DNA of 64,000 nucleotides from Cladorhizidae sp. MBARI D1340-BT2 (lineage: Eukaryota; Porifera; Demospongiae; Poecilosclerida; Cladorhizidae), in the NCBI GenBank assembly GCA_028752905.1, contig JAQNBH010000013.1:24341168-24405167 (forward strand), written 5' to 3'. This document shows, piece after piece, positions 22,901 to 34,780 of the stretch. Positions within the stretch are counted from its first letter, which is position 1; each line of letters opens with the position of its first letter. The notes beneath the pieces are model-generated. The model worked only from the letters and a program-made list of their open reading frames with translations, made no database searches and had not been told where the DNA came from. Made by a program: the position numbers and the translations under genes.

Positions 22901-23535
22901 CAGCCATGGTAAGACTTCACATTCGTGATATCACAGAATTGTCGCACCACTGGTACAAGCGGCATATTGTGTGAACTGCCCGGGGGGTGGGGGGGGGGAG
23001 GAATGTTCGAACGGACCTCTCCACAGGCAGCCTCTCCCCTGGGAGGGGTGGAATTCAGGAACTTCACTATGTCATGTGGAGCCTGGCCAGTCCATTTTAG
23101 GATGGTAGCTCTGAGTTGATCCCAGGCAATATCAGAATCTATCCATTCATCTATCTATCTATGTATTTATGTATTCAGCCGAGGATTCGCCATAGATACC
23201 CCAGTGAGGGGGGAGCAAAAGTCAAGTATTCAGGAACTTGGGGGGGCAGGCGAGGGGGGATTACCTACGTTGGTGAGCTTGCACACCAACAAGCTAGGGG
23301 AGTGTGGGCAGAAATAGGAAAAACGTCATTTGTCTTTGGGAAGAGAAACTTTGGCTAAATAGTTAAAGCTGTGAGTTATATGGCCAGCCTGTTTTAGTGC
23401 CACTAGTACAGCACCTGCAGCCACACCAGCTCATAGTAGTAGAAGTAGTAGTAGTAGTAGTAGCCGTGGTGGTGAAGATGAGTTGGAGGTTGAGGATTTG
23501 GATTTAGAACCTTATCCACCAAAAACACTGCACCG
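16333..23535 (+). CDS. Chain of five small exons leading toward the caspase-like exon
   Basis: Exon A 16333-16354 (MTQCEEE), B 20513-20614 (NLNYQQIVQGNF, PVVIPHTEGGVCNG), C 22244-22342 (HGNRSASTSGGQEELDS, YTLISGIQEQW) and D 22825-22908 (GFPADWVAHKFLEDMEQQ) all have GT-AG borders and are phase 1 at each junction, so they read through. Exon E 23421-23535 (ATPAHSSR, seven Ser, then GEDELEVEDLDLEPYP) can follow in phase but exits in phase 2, whereas the caspase-like exon at 25760 needs phase 1. A missing exon, or damage from the hAT inserted between them, may explain this. The encoded segment is polar, serine- and acid-rich, and probably disordered. Introns are long and hold minisatellites. The linkage and gene end are inferred from splice phase alone. 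Confidence 0.4.
17140..17660. repeat. 28-bp minisatellite, about 18-19 copies
   Basis: Tandem units of the form GCTCGACTTGTCATGAAG + ATGGCTGCAT with scattered substitutions (CGTGAAG, TTTACTTC, GTCTGCAT). It lies in the presumed first intron of the caspase-linked exon chain. Confidence 0.9.
17661..18654. other. No gene recognised
   Basis: Presumed intronic DNA without supported exons. The frame at 18239-18490 shows no domain and lacks splice signals. Confidence 0.4.
18655..18960. repeat. 36-bp CCTAG-rich minisatellite
   Basis: Five to six units containing CCCTAGAATACTCCTAG followed by CCTTATCCATTGC, degenerating at both ends into CCTAGCCTTAG-like units. It is presumed intronic. Confidence 0.8.
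18961..20512. other. No gene recognised; G-rich and TG tracts
   Basis: Non-coding by appearance. It includes a G-rich stretch (19041-19075), a TG/G run (20050-20102) and a TA microsatellite (20287-20302). It ends at a good acceptor (TTTATCTTCCCAG) before exon B at 20513. Confidence 0.45.
20742..20895. repeat. Perfect 77-bp tandem duplication
   Basis: Positions 20742-20818 and 20819-20895 carry the same sequence, starting TCGACATAGGAGAGTG and ending CATGAGGTTGTA. The identity shows a recent duplication. A minus-strand frame runs through it but has no recognised product. Confidence 0.85.
20896..22243. other. No supported gene
   Basis: Presumed intron between exons B and C. It contains G- and C-runs (21425-21435, 21595, 22141-22158). 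A minus-strand 92-codon frame (22094-21816) could be a transposon scrap but shows no domain I know. Confidence 0.4.
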
Positions 23536-23559
23536 GTAAAGTTCTTCAGAGAAACACGT

Positions 23560-24990
23560 GACTCCCAAGCCACAGGAAATACTCTAAGAATACTCTAAGA
23601 AGTGGGAAAGATACTTTATTTGGATGAGGATTGTGAGGGTGCATTCTGCAAGGTCCGTAGAAAATCTGGGAAGTCACTTCAGCAAACAGGAGGCGTGTGG
23701 TTACCACGCCATTTTCCAATTGGAAGAAAGCTGTCGAGAAAGTGAAAGGTGTTCTCCCCATGCCCACAAGCTAGTCAAACAGGTATGGCAGCAGAGGGAG
23801 CTCTGAGAGAGGGAGGGAGCAGCCATTCAACAGCTCCAAAAAGTAGAAAGGCAAGAAAGAGTGAATGGAGCGGCTAAGAAGTCTCTCATTCGCTGCACAC
23901 ACTTTCTTGCACGTAACTACATAAGCACATACTTGCAAGTTTTAAAAAATAGGTGGTGTCCAAGCACTTCATGGAGAATGCATCCATGGAGGAATGCTGT
24001 ATATACGTATCATATAGCTGTAGTTGAGTTTGTAGACTCATGGATTGAGGAGTCCATGCTGAAGCATTCTCACAGTGTCCTATTGCAGTATCATGGCTGC
24101 TGAGTGTACAAATATTTCAAGTTTGGAAGAGTTGTCGCTTTACAGTACTGTCACTGGGAGGAAGGTGGTGTTCCAAGGAGCATTTCCTGGAGATCATGCA
24201 TGCAGAAAGCTGATGCACAGAGTATCTACTCGGCTCTAATTGAATGTTTGAAATTGGAAAAAAATCTTCAAGTGAGCAGAATTGTGAGGATGTGATTTTA
24301 CGGAGCAAGTAGCTTGAGTTGAGACTCGCATCAAGACCCTTGCACCTCATGCCTTGTTTGTGCACTGCCTGTCACTTGTTGCAGATGTCTTGTGCTTAAG
24401 CTGCCAATGCCACTCCAATCATGAAGCATGTTTATATGACATCATGACTCTGTGGAAATTTTTCCGTTAATCTCCAAGGAGAATAGAATCCCTCAAAGAG
24501 ATCCACTGTGTACCAGAATTGAAGATTGTCAAGCCTTCTGATACTCACAGGTAAGGTAAAGAGTAAATGTAAGCTAATGTATTGTGTGATAGTTACTGAT
24601 GTAGACAACATCCATGATAGTACACCTGAGCCAGAAGCATTGGGACTCAGAAAAGCTCTCAGTAAGCAGACAACAATTGCAGTGATGTTCTTGCTTGTCG
24701 ACACACTTCCACAAGTAGCCAGACTCAGTGAAACACTCCAGACAGAACATTTGGACTTGTCCATCATATGCAGTCTTGTCGATGCAATACTTCACATGAT
24801 GGATGCTGCAGGTGTACCAGCAGCAAATTGAGTGCTGGAGCTTTTGGATGAAAGTGAGGACCTGGCAGGAACAACTGGAATAAACATTACTCAGGCAGAC
24901 ATCAAGTCGTTCCAGGAAAAAGTAGCAAAACATTCATCAGTCATCTGAAAGATAACATTACGAGCCGTTTTGCTTCATCTGGAGATGTTT
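23560..24990 (+). pseudogene. hAT transposase remnant (ZNF862-like type), decayed
   Basis: Plus-strand frames show an N-terminal zinc-finger-like piece (DEDCEGAFCKVCRKSGKS, then FSNWKKAVEKVKG). Later come LQKVERQERVNGAAKKSLIR and then, at 24526-24831, SKQTTIAVMFLLVDTLPQVARLSETLQ-type sequence followed by LDLSIICSLVDAIL, which resembles the middle of ZNF862/KIAA0543-like hAT proteins. FQEKVAKHSSV follows after a stop. Many stops and shifts are present. It sits between the last small exon (ending 23535) and the caspase-like exon (25760). Confidence 0.65.
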
Positions 24991-25759
24991 TGTCGGTCGG
25001 GCGAGATTTAGTGAGGGCAATTCCCCTTCCTAAACGAAGCACTGTCTTATGCAGTCCTAGTTCTCTACTTATATACTGTTGCTATGTGAGGTAATCTAGT
25101 GGGGTGACCTGACACATGCCAGGGGTCATTATACAAACCATACATGAACCTAAACAGAAAAGTAAGTTCAGGAGTGCTGACGATGCAAAGTAATGAATGT
25201 CATTATAGGCTGCAACGTAATGAATGTCATTGGAGGATGCAAAGTGATGAATGTTATTAGTGTTCTTATAATTATAAGTGTGTGCACATGTATATAAATA
25301 TTATACACATATCGTATTCCACAATGAAATTGTTTCTGGTATACTCATAATAATTACTATACATCATATAATGGCCCCCGAGTCGGTCAGGAGTGCCACC
25401 ATCTATAGCACACACGTCAACTAGTTCTCTCGACGGCTTTACTGCTGTCAGTAAATTGCTTGGCGGCTTCGTGGTCCAAGACAAACTACTTGTGATTTCT
25501 TGGAAAATTCTTCCAATGAGCATAAAGTAGCTAGAGTGGAACATGGGGAATATCTAATGCCACGCCCACAGGAAGTGACTACAGTTAGTATATCTTTGTT
25601 TTTGTTTTCTCACTTAAACGTTTGGAGGTGTGGTTTAAGGGAAGGCTGGCTGCATGCTCCAGGGGGAGGAGTCGTCTAAAGTGTTCCCCTGAAATTGAAT
25701 ATCAACAAGGATTTAATATGTTATATACATGTATGCTACCATCTTCATTCTAATTGCAG
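24991..25759. other. No gene recognised; intronic or intergenic
   Basis: Sequence between the hAT remnant and the caspase-like exon. A short degenerate duplication (GATGCAAAGTAATGAATGTCATT-like units near 25186-25255) is the only structure seen. Confidence 0.4.
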
Positions 25760-26550
25760 TGAAAAAGGCCAAGGAAGCCATCGAAAAGAAGATCCGAGCG
25801 TTCCAGGAGGCTAAGGGACTGTGCATAGTGATAACTTGCGAGAGCGGCTATAGAATTGGTAACCACATTCCTAACGCCCACAAAGGTGGGAGGAAGATAG
25901 CCGACTGCTTCGACAAGCGGGGTTATGCCACCTGCCACTTCCGTAACCCGTTAAAGAGTGAGCTCGAGGCTATTTATAAAGTACTGGGCAAGTATATTCT
26001 CTACCCATCCTCATACTCAAGATTGTTCTTTTTCTTTCGGGGACACGGGATCAGGGATCACATCAGCGCTGTTGACGGGCTCATCGACATCTCCTGGCTG
26101 ATCTCCCAGTTCAATGCACCCGCCATTGCTGATGTCCCGAAACTATTTATATTTGATTGCTGTAGAGTGGAAATCCCGGGTAACCACTGCGTGGAGTCAG
26201 TCAGACCACACAGCTCTGACAGGACCAACGTCCTTGTCCTGTACACGACGCTCGATGGACGTTCTTCCTTCGGAGGGGAGGAGGGTGTAGAGGACCCAAT
26301 GACCTTGATGGTGAGGATCATAGAAATGGGAGATGTGGACAATTTCGTCGAGCTACAGAAGAAGCTTCATGAAGCTACTCAGTCCATCAGAGAAAGATAC
26401 CCAAGCTTGCATTCAGAAATGCAACCGACCATGGAATGTACGCTCCATGACTCAATCCATCTTGACAAGGAAAGATTGGATGCTAGTAAGTATCAGCCGG
26501 CATGTAGTGACTGTGTGCATGACAAGTGCAGTGTTTCATGCAAAAGGTAA
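25760..26550 (+). CDS. Caspase-like (peptidase C14 fold) exon
   Basis: An acceptor TAATTGCAG precedes an open exon of 263 codons that runs to a TAA-ended frame at 26550. The caspase fold is read from GLCIVITCESGYRIGN (first strand), GGRKIADCFDKRGYATCHFRNP (helix, second strand), and the catalytic pair: His in FFFFRGHGIRD (codon at 26044) and Cys in KLFIFDCCRVEIPG (codon at 26158 or 26161). A later VLVLYTTLDGRSSFGGE piece matches the small-subunit start. Family members are cysteine proteases of cell death and immune signalling. The usual QACRG box is replaced by FDCCR, seen in divergent caspase-like proteins, so activity is uncertain. A possible donor (GCTA|GTAAGT) at 26486 offers an alternative end that would skip a Cys-rich tail (CSDCVHDKCSVSCKR). 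Confidence 0.75.
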
Positions 26551-26989
26551 GGGATGCTGAGACATCTACCTTCACAATATTTGCTATTAGGGCATTCTGA
26601 GCTTAAATGCTTTCTAGCTTTGCATATATGCATATCTGCCATGTTATTTTAGCCAATAGTGTGCATGCTGCAAACATTTTTTTGGTGTATAAACATTTAT
26701 ATACCTGCGTATGCAAACTTTGTTTGCACGGGCATTTTTGAGAACCAGCGTACCGATTTCAATCCGGGTTATAGTCTGCCTATTGATGATAGTTCGCCTG
26801 CCGGGATTTTAATCCAGGTTTGATTTAGGGTGTTGGGCGCGGCATCAGATGATGAAAACCGGGTTAGAATCGGGGTTAAAGGTTAGCTCTAAACATGACT
26901 TATAGTAGAAGTCAAGACTACATAGCAGGTGTGTCAGTGTGTATGATGCTAAATGGACTGAACGGCTAAAATCCCAACGTAACGCAGTC
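26551..26989. other. No gene recognised
   Basis: Downstream flank of the caspase-like exon. No poly(A) signal of the standard type lies within the first 100 bp, which leaves the end of that gene open. Confidence 0.4.
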
Positions 26990-27675
26990 TCCCGGCAGTT
27001 GAGCATCAGTCTCCTGGCAGTTGGGCGGCAGTCTCCCAGCAGTTGAGCATCAGTCTCCTGGCAGTTGGGAGGCAGTCTCCCAGCAGTTGAGCATCAGTCT
27101 CCTGGCAGTTGGGAGGCAGTCTCCTGACAGTTGGGAGGCAGTCTCCCAGCAGTTGAGCTTCAGTCTCCTGGCAGTTGGGAGGCAGTCTCCCAGCAGTTGA
27201 GCATCAGTCTCCTGACAGTTGCAGATGGAAATGAACTGTCCACACAGCCATGCTACAGTGCACACGCTTTGGAAAAAAATATGGCCATGCTCTAGTGAGC
27301 CTCAGTCAAGCAATCAAGCATTTTTCAAGTCCTTTCTTAGTTCCAGAGCCTTCATTCTTCCCACCTGGCATAGTGCAGTGGAAATGCAAGTTTTCTGTTC
27401 ATATTCCAGTCAAGCGTCGGTGACATCGATTAAAAAAACTGTGCAATCGAGCTTCGTCTCCTGCTCTGAAGCAGTTTTGTTCTACAGCCGAGCATTGGTC
27501 TCCTGTACCTCTTGCTTGCTCTAAAATCAGTAATGCTAGCCTTCCTGGAGAAATAGTGCAGTTGAGCGTCAGTCTCCCGGCAGTTGAGCGGCAGTCTCCC
27601 GGCAGTTGAGGGGCAGTCTCCTGGAAGTTGAGTGTCAGACTCCCAGCAGTTGAGCATCAATCTCCTGGCAGTTCA
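26990..27675. repeat. Two blocks of a 20-21-bp minisatellite (CAGTCTCC(T/C)GGCAGTTG)
   Basis: Units CAGTCTCCTGGCAGTTGGG and CAGTCTCCCAGCAGTTGAG alternate in blocks at 26990-27215 and 27555-27675. The intervening 340 bp are not clearly repetitive. The alternation implies a higher-order period of about 42 bp. Confidence 0.8.
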
Positions 27676-28884
27676 GCATGAGAAGCATTTTTATTGAATA
27701 AAGAATCTTTAAAAACAATTGAAACAGAAGGATAAAATAGAAGGATAATAATTATTTATGTCATGTTTTAGTTTGTAATTTTGTGTTCGTTGTTGTAAAA
27801 ATAGTTTTAAAAAAGCTTTCTACTCTGAAATGGGGAAAATGTCCAGAAATATTTAAAAAATGCTGTAATACCCACTTTTGGGTGACCACCTTCAAGTCCA
27901 CAATAGAAGGAGGTGGTCTGGCACTTAGGTGGGTGGAGCAATGGGATGGGCCAACTACATATTGGTGCTCGGAGGAGGCATAGTACTCTTAACGTACCTC
28001 CTCTCACAACCATACTTACTTTTCCTCCTCCAGAATTTGCCATCTCATAATATACATAGCAGGGCATCAGTGCATAGTTCAACATTGGAATCTGTGACAG
28101 AACATAAATACACACAACTCTTGTCCACATGACAACCAATTACAACAATGGAGTTGTACATCTGGGGGGTATTTTCTAATGGAGCATGAGGGTATCCCCA
28201 AATACTACTACTAGCTGTGGTTTGTAGCAATAGCTTTTGCACTGGGATGGAGCTCCAGACTCCTCTCCCTCCCCCCCCTTTCCCTCCGCCCACTCCTAAG
28301 ATCTGGGGGATAACTAATTGTGAATCTCAGTGGGTGGAGTTACATAGTTGCTGATATTGCATTTTACAAATCTTGATTATTTATCTTCACAGCTAGTGGG
28401 GCAATAAAAAATTTGATGGACCCTCCAGCACTCAGAGGGTTAAAACATCAGTGAGCATGTGGAAGAAAGAGATGGCCGATTCAGCACCTCCCAAGAGCCA
28501 AGAAGGCCAAGAGAAGTGTACCTGTTAGCTATCTACAGCAGAGGAGCTAATGTGGCAAGCACTTCAAGGAAGACCATATTTTGCAATCATTTGCACTTCT
28601 TTTAATGAAAATAATTTCGAAATGGAAATTTTTCTAAAAGTTAATGATGAAACAGAATCAGGGGAAACGTGAAATGGCATTTTTTAAATGGAGAACAATT
28701 TCCTCCAAGTGTTATATTAGGCCTTCAACTTCGCTTCAACTTCGCTAAGGATAGGACAATGGCTATAGCAATGCAATATTAACAATAGCAGCATCTAAAA
28801 CTAAATAGCTCACTCTCTCTCCATCACTCCACTCAGGTACTATGGTTGAGTAAAGAGTCGTTAAATGTTTTGTGGTGTATATTC
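27676..28884. other. No gene recognised
   Basis: AT-rich DNA with a C-rich tract at 28262-28290. A stretch at 28393-28450 has an acceptor-like CTTCACAG and a short open frame (GAIKNLMDPPALRGLKH) ending near a GTGAGC, but its phase does not fit the neighbouring gene, so I do not call an exon. Confidence 0.4.
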
Positions 28885-29110
28885 TTTGTTTCTCTTGTGT
28901 ATTAATTAATGACTGTAGTGCTCTTGTGTATTAATTACTAGCTGAGACAGTGTACTCTGTTGCAGTATTGAAGCTCTTATGTATTAATTACTAGCTGAGA
29001 CAGTGCACTCTGTTGCAGTATTGAAGCTCTTGTGTATTAATTACTAGCTGAGACAGTGCACTCTGTTAGTGGGTATTGAAGCTCTTATGTATTAATTACT
29101 AGCTGGGACA
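28885..29110. repeat. Tandem repeat of about 63 bp, three to four copies
   Basis: Units contain CTCTTGTGTATTAATTAC, TAGCTGAGACAGTG and CTCTGTTGCAGTATTGAAG. It lies just upstream of the first fibronectin-III exon. Confidence 0.8.
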
Positions 29111-29312
29111 TAGCTCTATTACCTCTCCCAGCTCTGCACAGGGGTGGTGGGAGTGACTAAAAATAATTTTGAAATAGTGAGTTGTACTTCGGTGTAGGTC
29201 TGTGCATGAGTGCATGCACTAATTATTGTGTTACCAAGGCAACATTAAGAGGGTAGGTTTTCATTGCACAAGCTTATATATCTTGCCTGCTCCACTTTTG
29301 CTATTTCTCCAG

Positions 29313-32300
29313 TGAGACCTACTGGCCTCAACTTGGTCGTGGGATGTGTGAATTCAACCGTAACCTGGCAACCGCCTCCCCATGCTAGACACCAACATTT
29401 GATGCACTACAATGTCAATATTAGAGCCAATGGCCAGACCGATGCAGAGTGGATACCTGTTGAACGAGGTGGGTAATCATCATTATACCTGTACATCAGA
29501 GGTGGGTAATCATTATACCTGTACATAAGAGGTGGGTAATCATTATACCTGTACATCAGAGGTGGGTAATCATTATGCCTGTACATCAGAGGTGGGTAAT
29601 CATTATACCTGTACATCAGAGGTGAGTAATCATTATGCCTGTACATCAGGTGGGTAATCATTATACCTGTACACCAGAGGTGGGTAATCATTATGCCTGT
29701 ACATCAGAGGTGGGTAATCATTATGCCTGTACATCAGAGGTGGGTAATCATTATGCCTGTACATCAGAGGTGGGTAATCATTATGCCTGTACATCAGAGG
29801 TTGGTAATCATTATGCCTGTACACCAGAGGTGGGTAATCATTATACCTGTACACCAGAGGTGGGTAATCATTATACCTGTACATCAGAGGTGGGTAATCA
29901 TTATGCCTGTACATCAGGTGGGTAATCATTATACCTGTACATCAGAGGTGGGTAATCATTATGCCTGTACATCAGAGGTGGGTAATCATTATACCTGTAC
30001 ATCAGAGGTGGGTAATCATTATGCCTGTACATCAGGTGGGTAATCATTATACCTGTACATCAGAGGTGGGTAATCATTATACCTGTACATCAGAGGTGGG
30101 TAATCATTATACCTGTACATCAGAGGTGGGTAATCATTATACCTGTACATCAGAGGTGGGTAATCATTATACCTGTACATCAGAGGTGGGTAATCATTAT
30201 ACCTGTACATCAGAGGTGGGTAATCATTATACCTGTACATCAGAGGTGGGTAATCATTATACCTGTACATCAGGTGGGTAATCATTATGCCTGTACACCA
30301 GAGGTGGGTAATCATTATACCTGTACATCAGAGGTGAGTAATCATTATGCCTGTACATCAGAGGTGGGTAATCATTATACCTGTACATATCAGAGGTGAG
30401 TAATCATTATGCCTGTACATCAGAGGTGGTTAATCATTATACCTGTACATCCATTATACCTGTACATCAGAGGTGGGTAATCATTATACCTGTACATCAC
30501 AGGTGAGTAATCATTATGCCTGTACATCAGAGGTGGGTAATCATTATACCTGTACATATCAGAGGTGAGTAATCATTATACCTGTACATCAGGTGGGTAA
30601 TCATTATACCTGTGCATCAGAGGTGGGTAATCATTATACCTGTACATATCAGAGGTGAGTAATCATTATACCTGTACATCAGGTGGGTAATCATTATACC
30701 TGTACATCAGAGGTGGGTAATCATTATGCCTGTACATCAGAGGTGGGTAATCATTATGCCTGTACATCAGAGGTGGGTAATCATTATGCCTGTACATCAG
30801 AGGTGGGTAATCATTATGCCTGTACATCAGAGGTGGGTAATCATTATACCTGTACATATCAGAGGTGAGTAATCATTATACCTGTACATCAGGTGGGTAA
30901 TCATTATGCCTGTACATCAGAGGTGGGTAATCATTATACCTGTACATCAGAGGTGGGTAATCATTATGCCTGTACATCAGAGGTGGGTAATCATTATGCC
31001 TGTACACCAGAGGTGGGCAATCATTATGCCTGTATGTCAGAGGTGGGCAATCATTATGCCTGTACATCAGAGGTGGGTAATCATTATACCTGTACATCAG
31101 AGGTGGGTAATCATTATACCTGTACATATCAGAGGTGAGTAATCATTATACCTGTACATCAGGTGGGTAATCATTATACCTGTACATCAGAGGTGGGTAA
31201 TCATTATGCCTGTACATCAGAGGTGGGTAATCATTATGCCTGTACATCAGAGGTGGGTAATCATTATACCTGTACATCAGAGGTGGGTAATCATTATGCC
31301 TGTACATCAGAGGTGGGTAATCATTATGCCTGTACACCAGAGGTGGGCAATCATTATGCCTGTATGTCAGAGGTGGGCAATCATTATGCCTGTACATCAG
31401 AGGTGGGTAATCATTATACCTGTACATCAGAGGTGGGTAATCATTATACATGTACATCAGAGGTGGGTAATCATTATGCCTGTACATCAGAGGTGGGTAA
31501 TCATTATACCTGTACATCAGAGGTGGGTAATCATTATACCTGTACATCAGAGGTGGGCAATCATTATGCCTGTACATCAGAGGTGGGTAATCATTATGCC
31601 TGTACATCAGAGGTGGGTAATCATTATGCCTGTACATCAGAGGTGGGCAATCATTATACCTGTACATCAGGTGGGTAATCATTATACCTGTATATCAGAG
31701 GTGGGTAATCATTATGCCTGTACATCAGAGGTGGGTAATCATTATGCCTGTACATCAGAGGTGAGTAATCATTATACCTGTACATCAGGTGGGTAATCAT
31801 TATACCTGTATATCAGAGGTGGGTAATCATTATGCCTGTAAATCAGAGGTGGGCAATCATTATACCAGTACATCAGGTGGGTAATCATTATACCTGTACA
31901 CCAGAGGTGGGTAATCATTATACCTGTACACCAGAGGTGGGCAATCATTATGCTAATAGACATGCGCTCAATAGTGCCTCCAGATCACCGGATCTTGTAC
32001 AGGTGACAGTTATTAATAATAGCAGTGTTCATACTTGAGCTACTCTAGTGATGTTGAACATTTCTTTCGTCTAGTTTCATGTTCTTCATAGTCAGATTCG
32101 TCGCTTCTAATCAAGGGTGCATTTTGTTCGAAAATACAGCAAGTTTGTGGGCATGAAGTTGCTCAGTCTTTCTTGTGACATGGTGGGATGCAGTGTTTGC
32201 ATTTTACCCGGGTAAAAACTATTTAACCCAACCCAGTTGGTAAAACCTGTATTTTAGGTATTTCCCCCAGGTTTTACCCCTATTTTACCTATTTTACCCA

Positions 32301-34749
32301 GGTTTTACCCAGATATTACCCAGTGATATCAATCACTTATTTGTAGCCCTGTCACAGCCCTGTCCCAGAGCCAGGGTGGTGGTGGACACCAGGGCTATTT
32401 AAAGGGCACACAGGTTATCATTCACTGCTTACAGTTTAGTAATTATACTGCAATCACAACAATGAGAAATCCCAGAAACTCGTCTTCTGCCACAGGCTCC
32501 TGCAAGGACCTCAGAAGATTGACTATTAAATCTGTTTAACTTGCATATCAATTGGACTTTTATCCTATGAATCTTGTTTAAATATCATTAAATAAAAAAT
32601 ATATACTCTAGTAGACAACCTTGTCACTTGTTAAATAAATGCTGAGTGAAACACAGCTCCTGTTCTTTACAGTTGCCATTTATTGAATGTCTTACTCTTA
32701 CTTCCTGATTACAGAGTTAATTTCTTATAATATCTTTCCAGTTTATAATAAATATATTGTGTCTATTATTTTATCCTGTTGTATCCATGTTTCAGTAAAA
32801 CCTGGGTAAAACCCGGGTATAAGGTATTTAACCCAACCCGGCTTACACACAAGCCCTGGGTAAAACCTGAGAACTCGGACGTAAATACATTTCATTCGAC
32901 CCATTGCACGAAACTATCGTTCACTGGTGCAGTTCATATTTGGCGTGAATAGCAATGCACATTTGCTACCTAATTACCACACCCATAAATTTAATAATGT
33001 ACTGGGAGTTGTCTGGCCCATCGGAGCCGCCCTTGAACACTATATGCCTGCACACATATGCCTGCACACTATATGCCTGCACACATATGCCTGCACACAT
33101 ATGCCTGCAAATGGTATGCCTGCACACGGTATGCCTGCACACTGTATGCCTGCACACATATGCCTGCACACATATGCCTGCACGCTATATGACTGCACAC
33201 ATATGCCTGCACACATATGCCTGCACGCTATATGCCTGCACGCTATATGACTGCACACATATGCCTGCACACATATGCCTGCACACTATATGCCTGCACA
33301 CATATGCCTGCACACATATGCCTGCAAATGGTATGCCTGCACACGGTATGCCTGCACACTGTATGCCTGCACACATATGCCTGCACACATATGCCTGCAC
33401 GCTATATGACTGCACACATATGCCTGCACACATATGCCTGCACGCTATATGCCTGCACGCTATATGACTGCACACATATGCCTGCACACATATGCCTGCA
33501 CGCTATATGCCTGCACACTATATGACTGCACACATATGCCTGCAAATGGTATGCCTGCACACATATGCCTGCAAATGGTATGCCTGCACACGGTATGCCT
33601 GCACACATATGCCTGCACACATATGCCTGCACACATATGCCTGCACACATATGCCTGCACACGGTATGCCTGCACACATATGCCTGCACACATATGCCTG
33701 CACACGGTATGCCTGCACACATATGCCTGCAAATGGTATGCCTGCACACGGTATGCCTGCACACGGTATGCCTGCACACTGTATGCCTGCACACATATGC
33801 CTGCACACGATATGCCTGCAAATGGTATGCCTGCAAATGGTATGCCTGCACACGATATGCCTGCAAATGGTATGCCTGCAAATGGTATGCCTGCACACAT
33901 GCCTGCCACACGGTATGCCTGCACACAGTATGCCTGCACACGGTATGCCTGCACACATATGCCTGCCCACGGTATGCCTGCACACATATGCATGCACACG
34001 GTATGCCTGCACACATATGCCTGCACACATATGCCTGCACACGGTATGCCTGCGTACTGGCTGGCCTCAGGCTTTATCCACACTGATAACTTCAGAGTTG
34101 GTTTGTCATGCATGAGCTCACCTTGCCCCGTGGACCAGGTATTGGTCGCAAAACCTACAGAAGATATCTGTTCCCGAGCCCTCTGTCAGACGATGATGTG
34201 CCATCCAGCAGACTGCACCCAATAGTCCTCATTAGAAATCAGTGTTATACATGTATATGTATAATAATAGAATATTCGTCTAGAGAAGGTAATTAGTTAG
34301 CAACGCTTTGTTACAGAGTGTGATTTTTCTCAGTCAGCTTACTGGATTTGTGGGTGGCTAATAATTATACGAGTGCATGTCTCGCACGCAGAAGACCCTT
34401 CCTAAAGAGAGCATAGCACTCGTCATGGATATGAACCGGAGAACACAGATTATCCTCCCCTTCTAAAATGAACCTTTGCAAACCTTCAATGTTTTTGGTT
34501 TTGATTATCTTCCAACCTAAAATGAACCTTTGAACCTTGACGTCATTTGTGTACAACATGAACATATTAGTGGTATTGGTTCGCAAGGACTTCCACCGGA
34601 AACAAAATGATGTGTTGTTGTTGTTTGTTGCTATTTGTTTTTGTTGTTGTTTGTTGTTCGGGAGGGTTAGTGGCCCCTGCAAAGGACCGAGGCACTAATC
34701 CAACTTTGGCTCACCATCAATATCTTGCATTCTTCCTACTAATACCTGC

Positions 34750-34780
<31 letters not shown>

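Noticed and set aside
28393..28450. Candidate exon between CTTCACAG and GTGAGC
   Set aside because: Exit phase 2 does not match the phase-1 entry of the FN3 exon, and the encoded peptide is uninformative.
29469..31960. CRISPR-like array of direct repeats
   Set aside because: Units are contiguous without unique spacers, and the context is eukaryotic.
29407..31963. Long open frames on both strands encoding repeats such as NHYTCTSEVG and MYRYNDYPPL
   Set aside because: The 30-bp unit is a multiple of three, so frames stay open by chance; the array is intronic and begins at a splice donor.
32927..34225. Cys/His-rich open frames (CLHTYACTHMPA-type) that look like metal-binding repeats
   Set aside because: They are translations of a 14-15-bp minisatellite, open in several frames and both strands, with no splice or start context.
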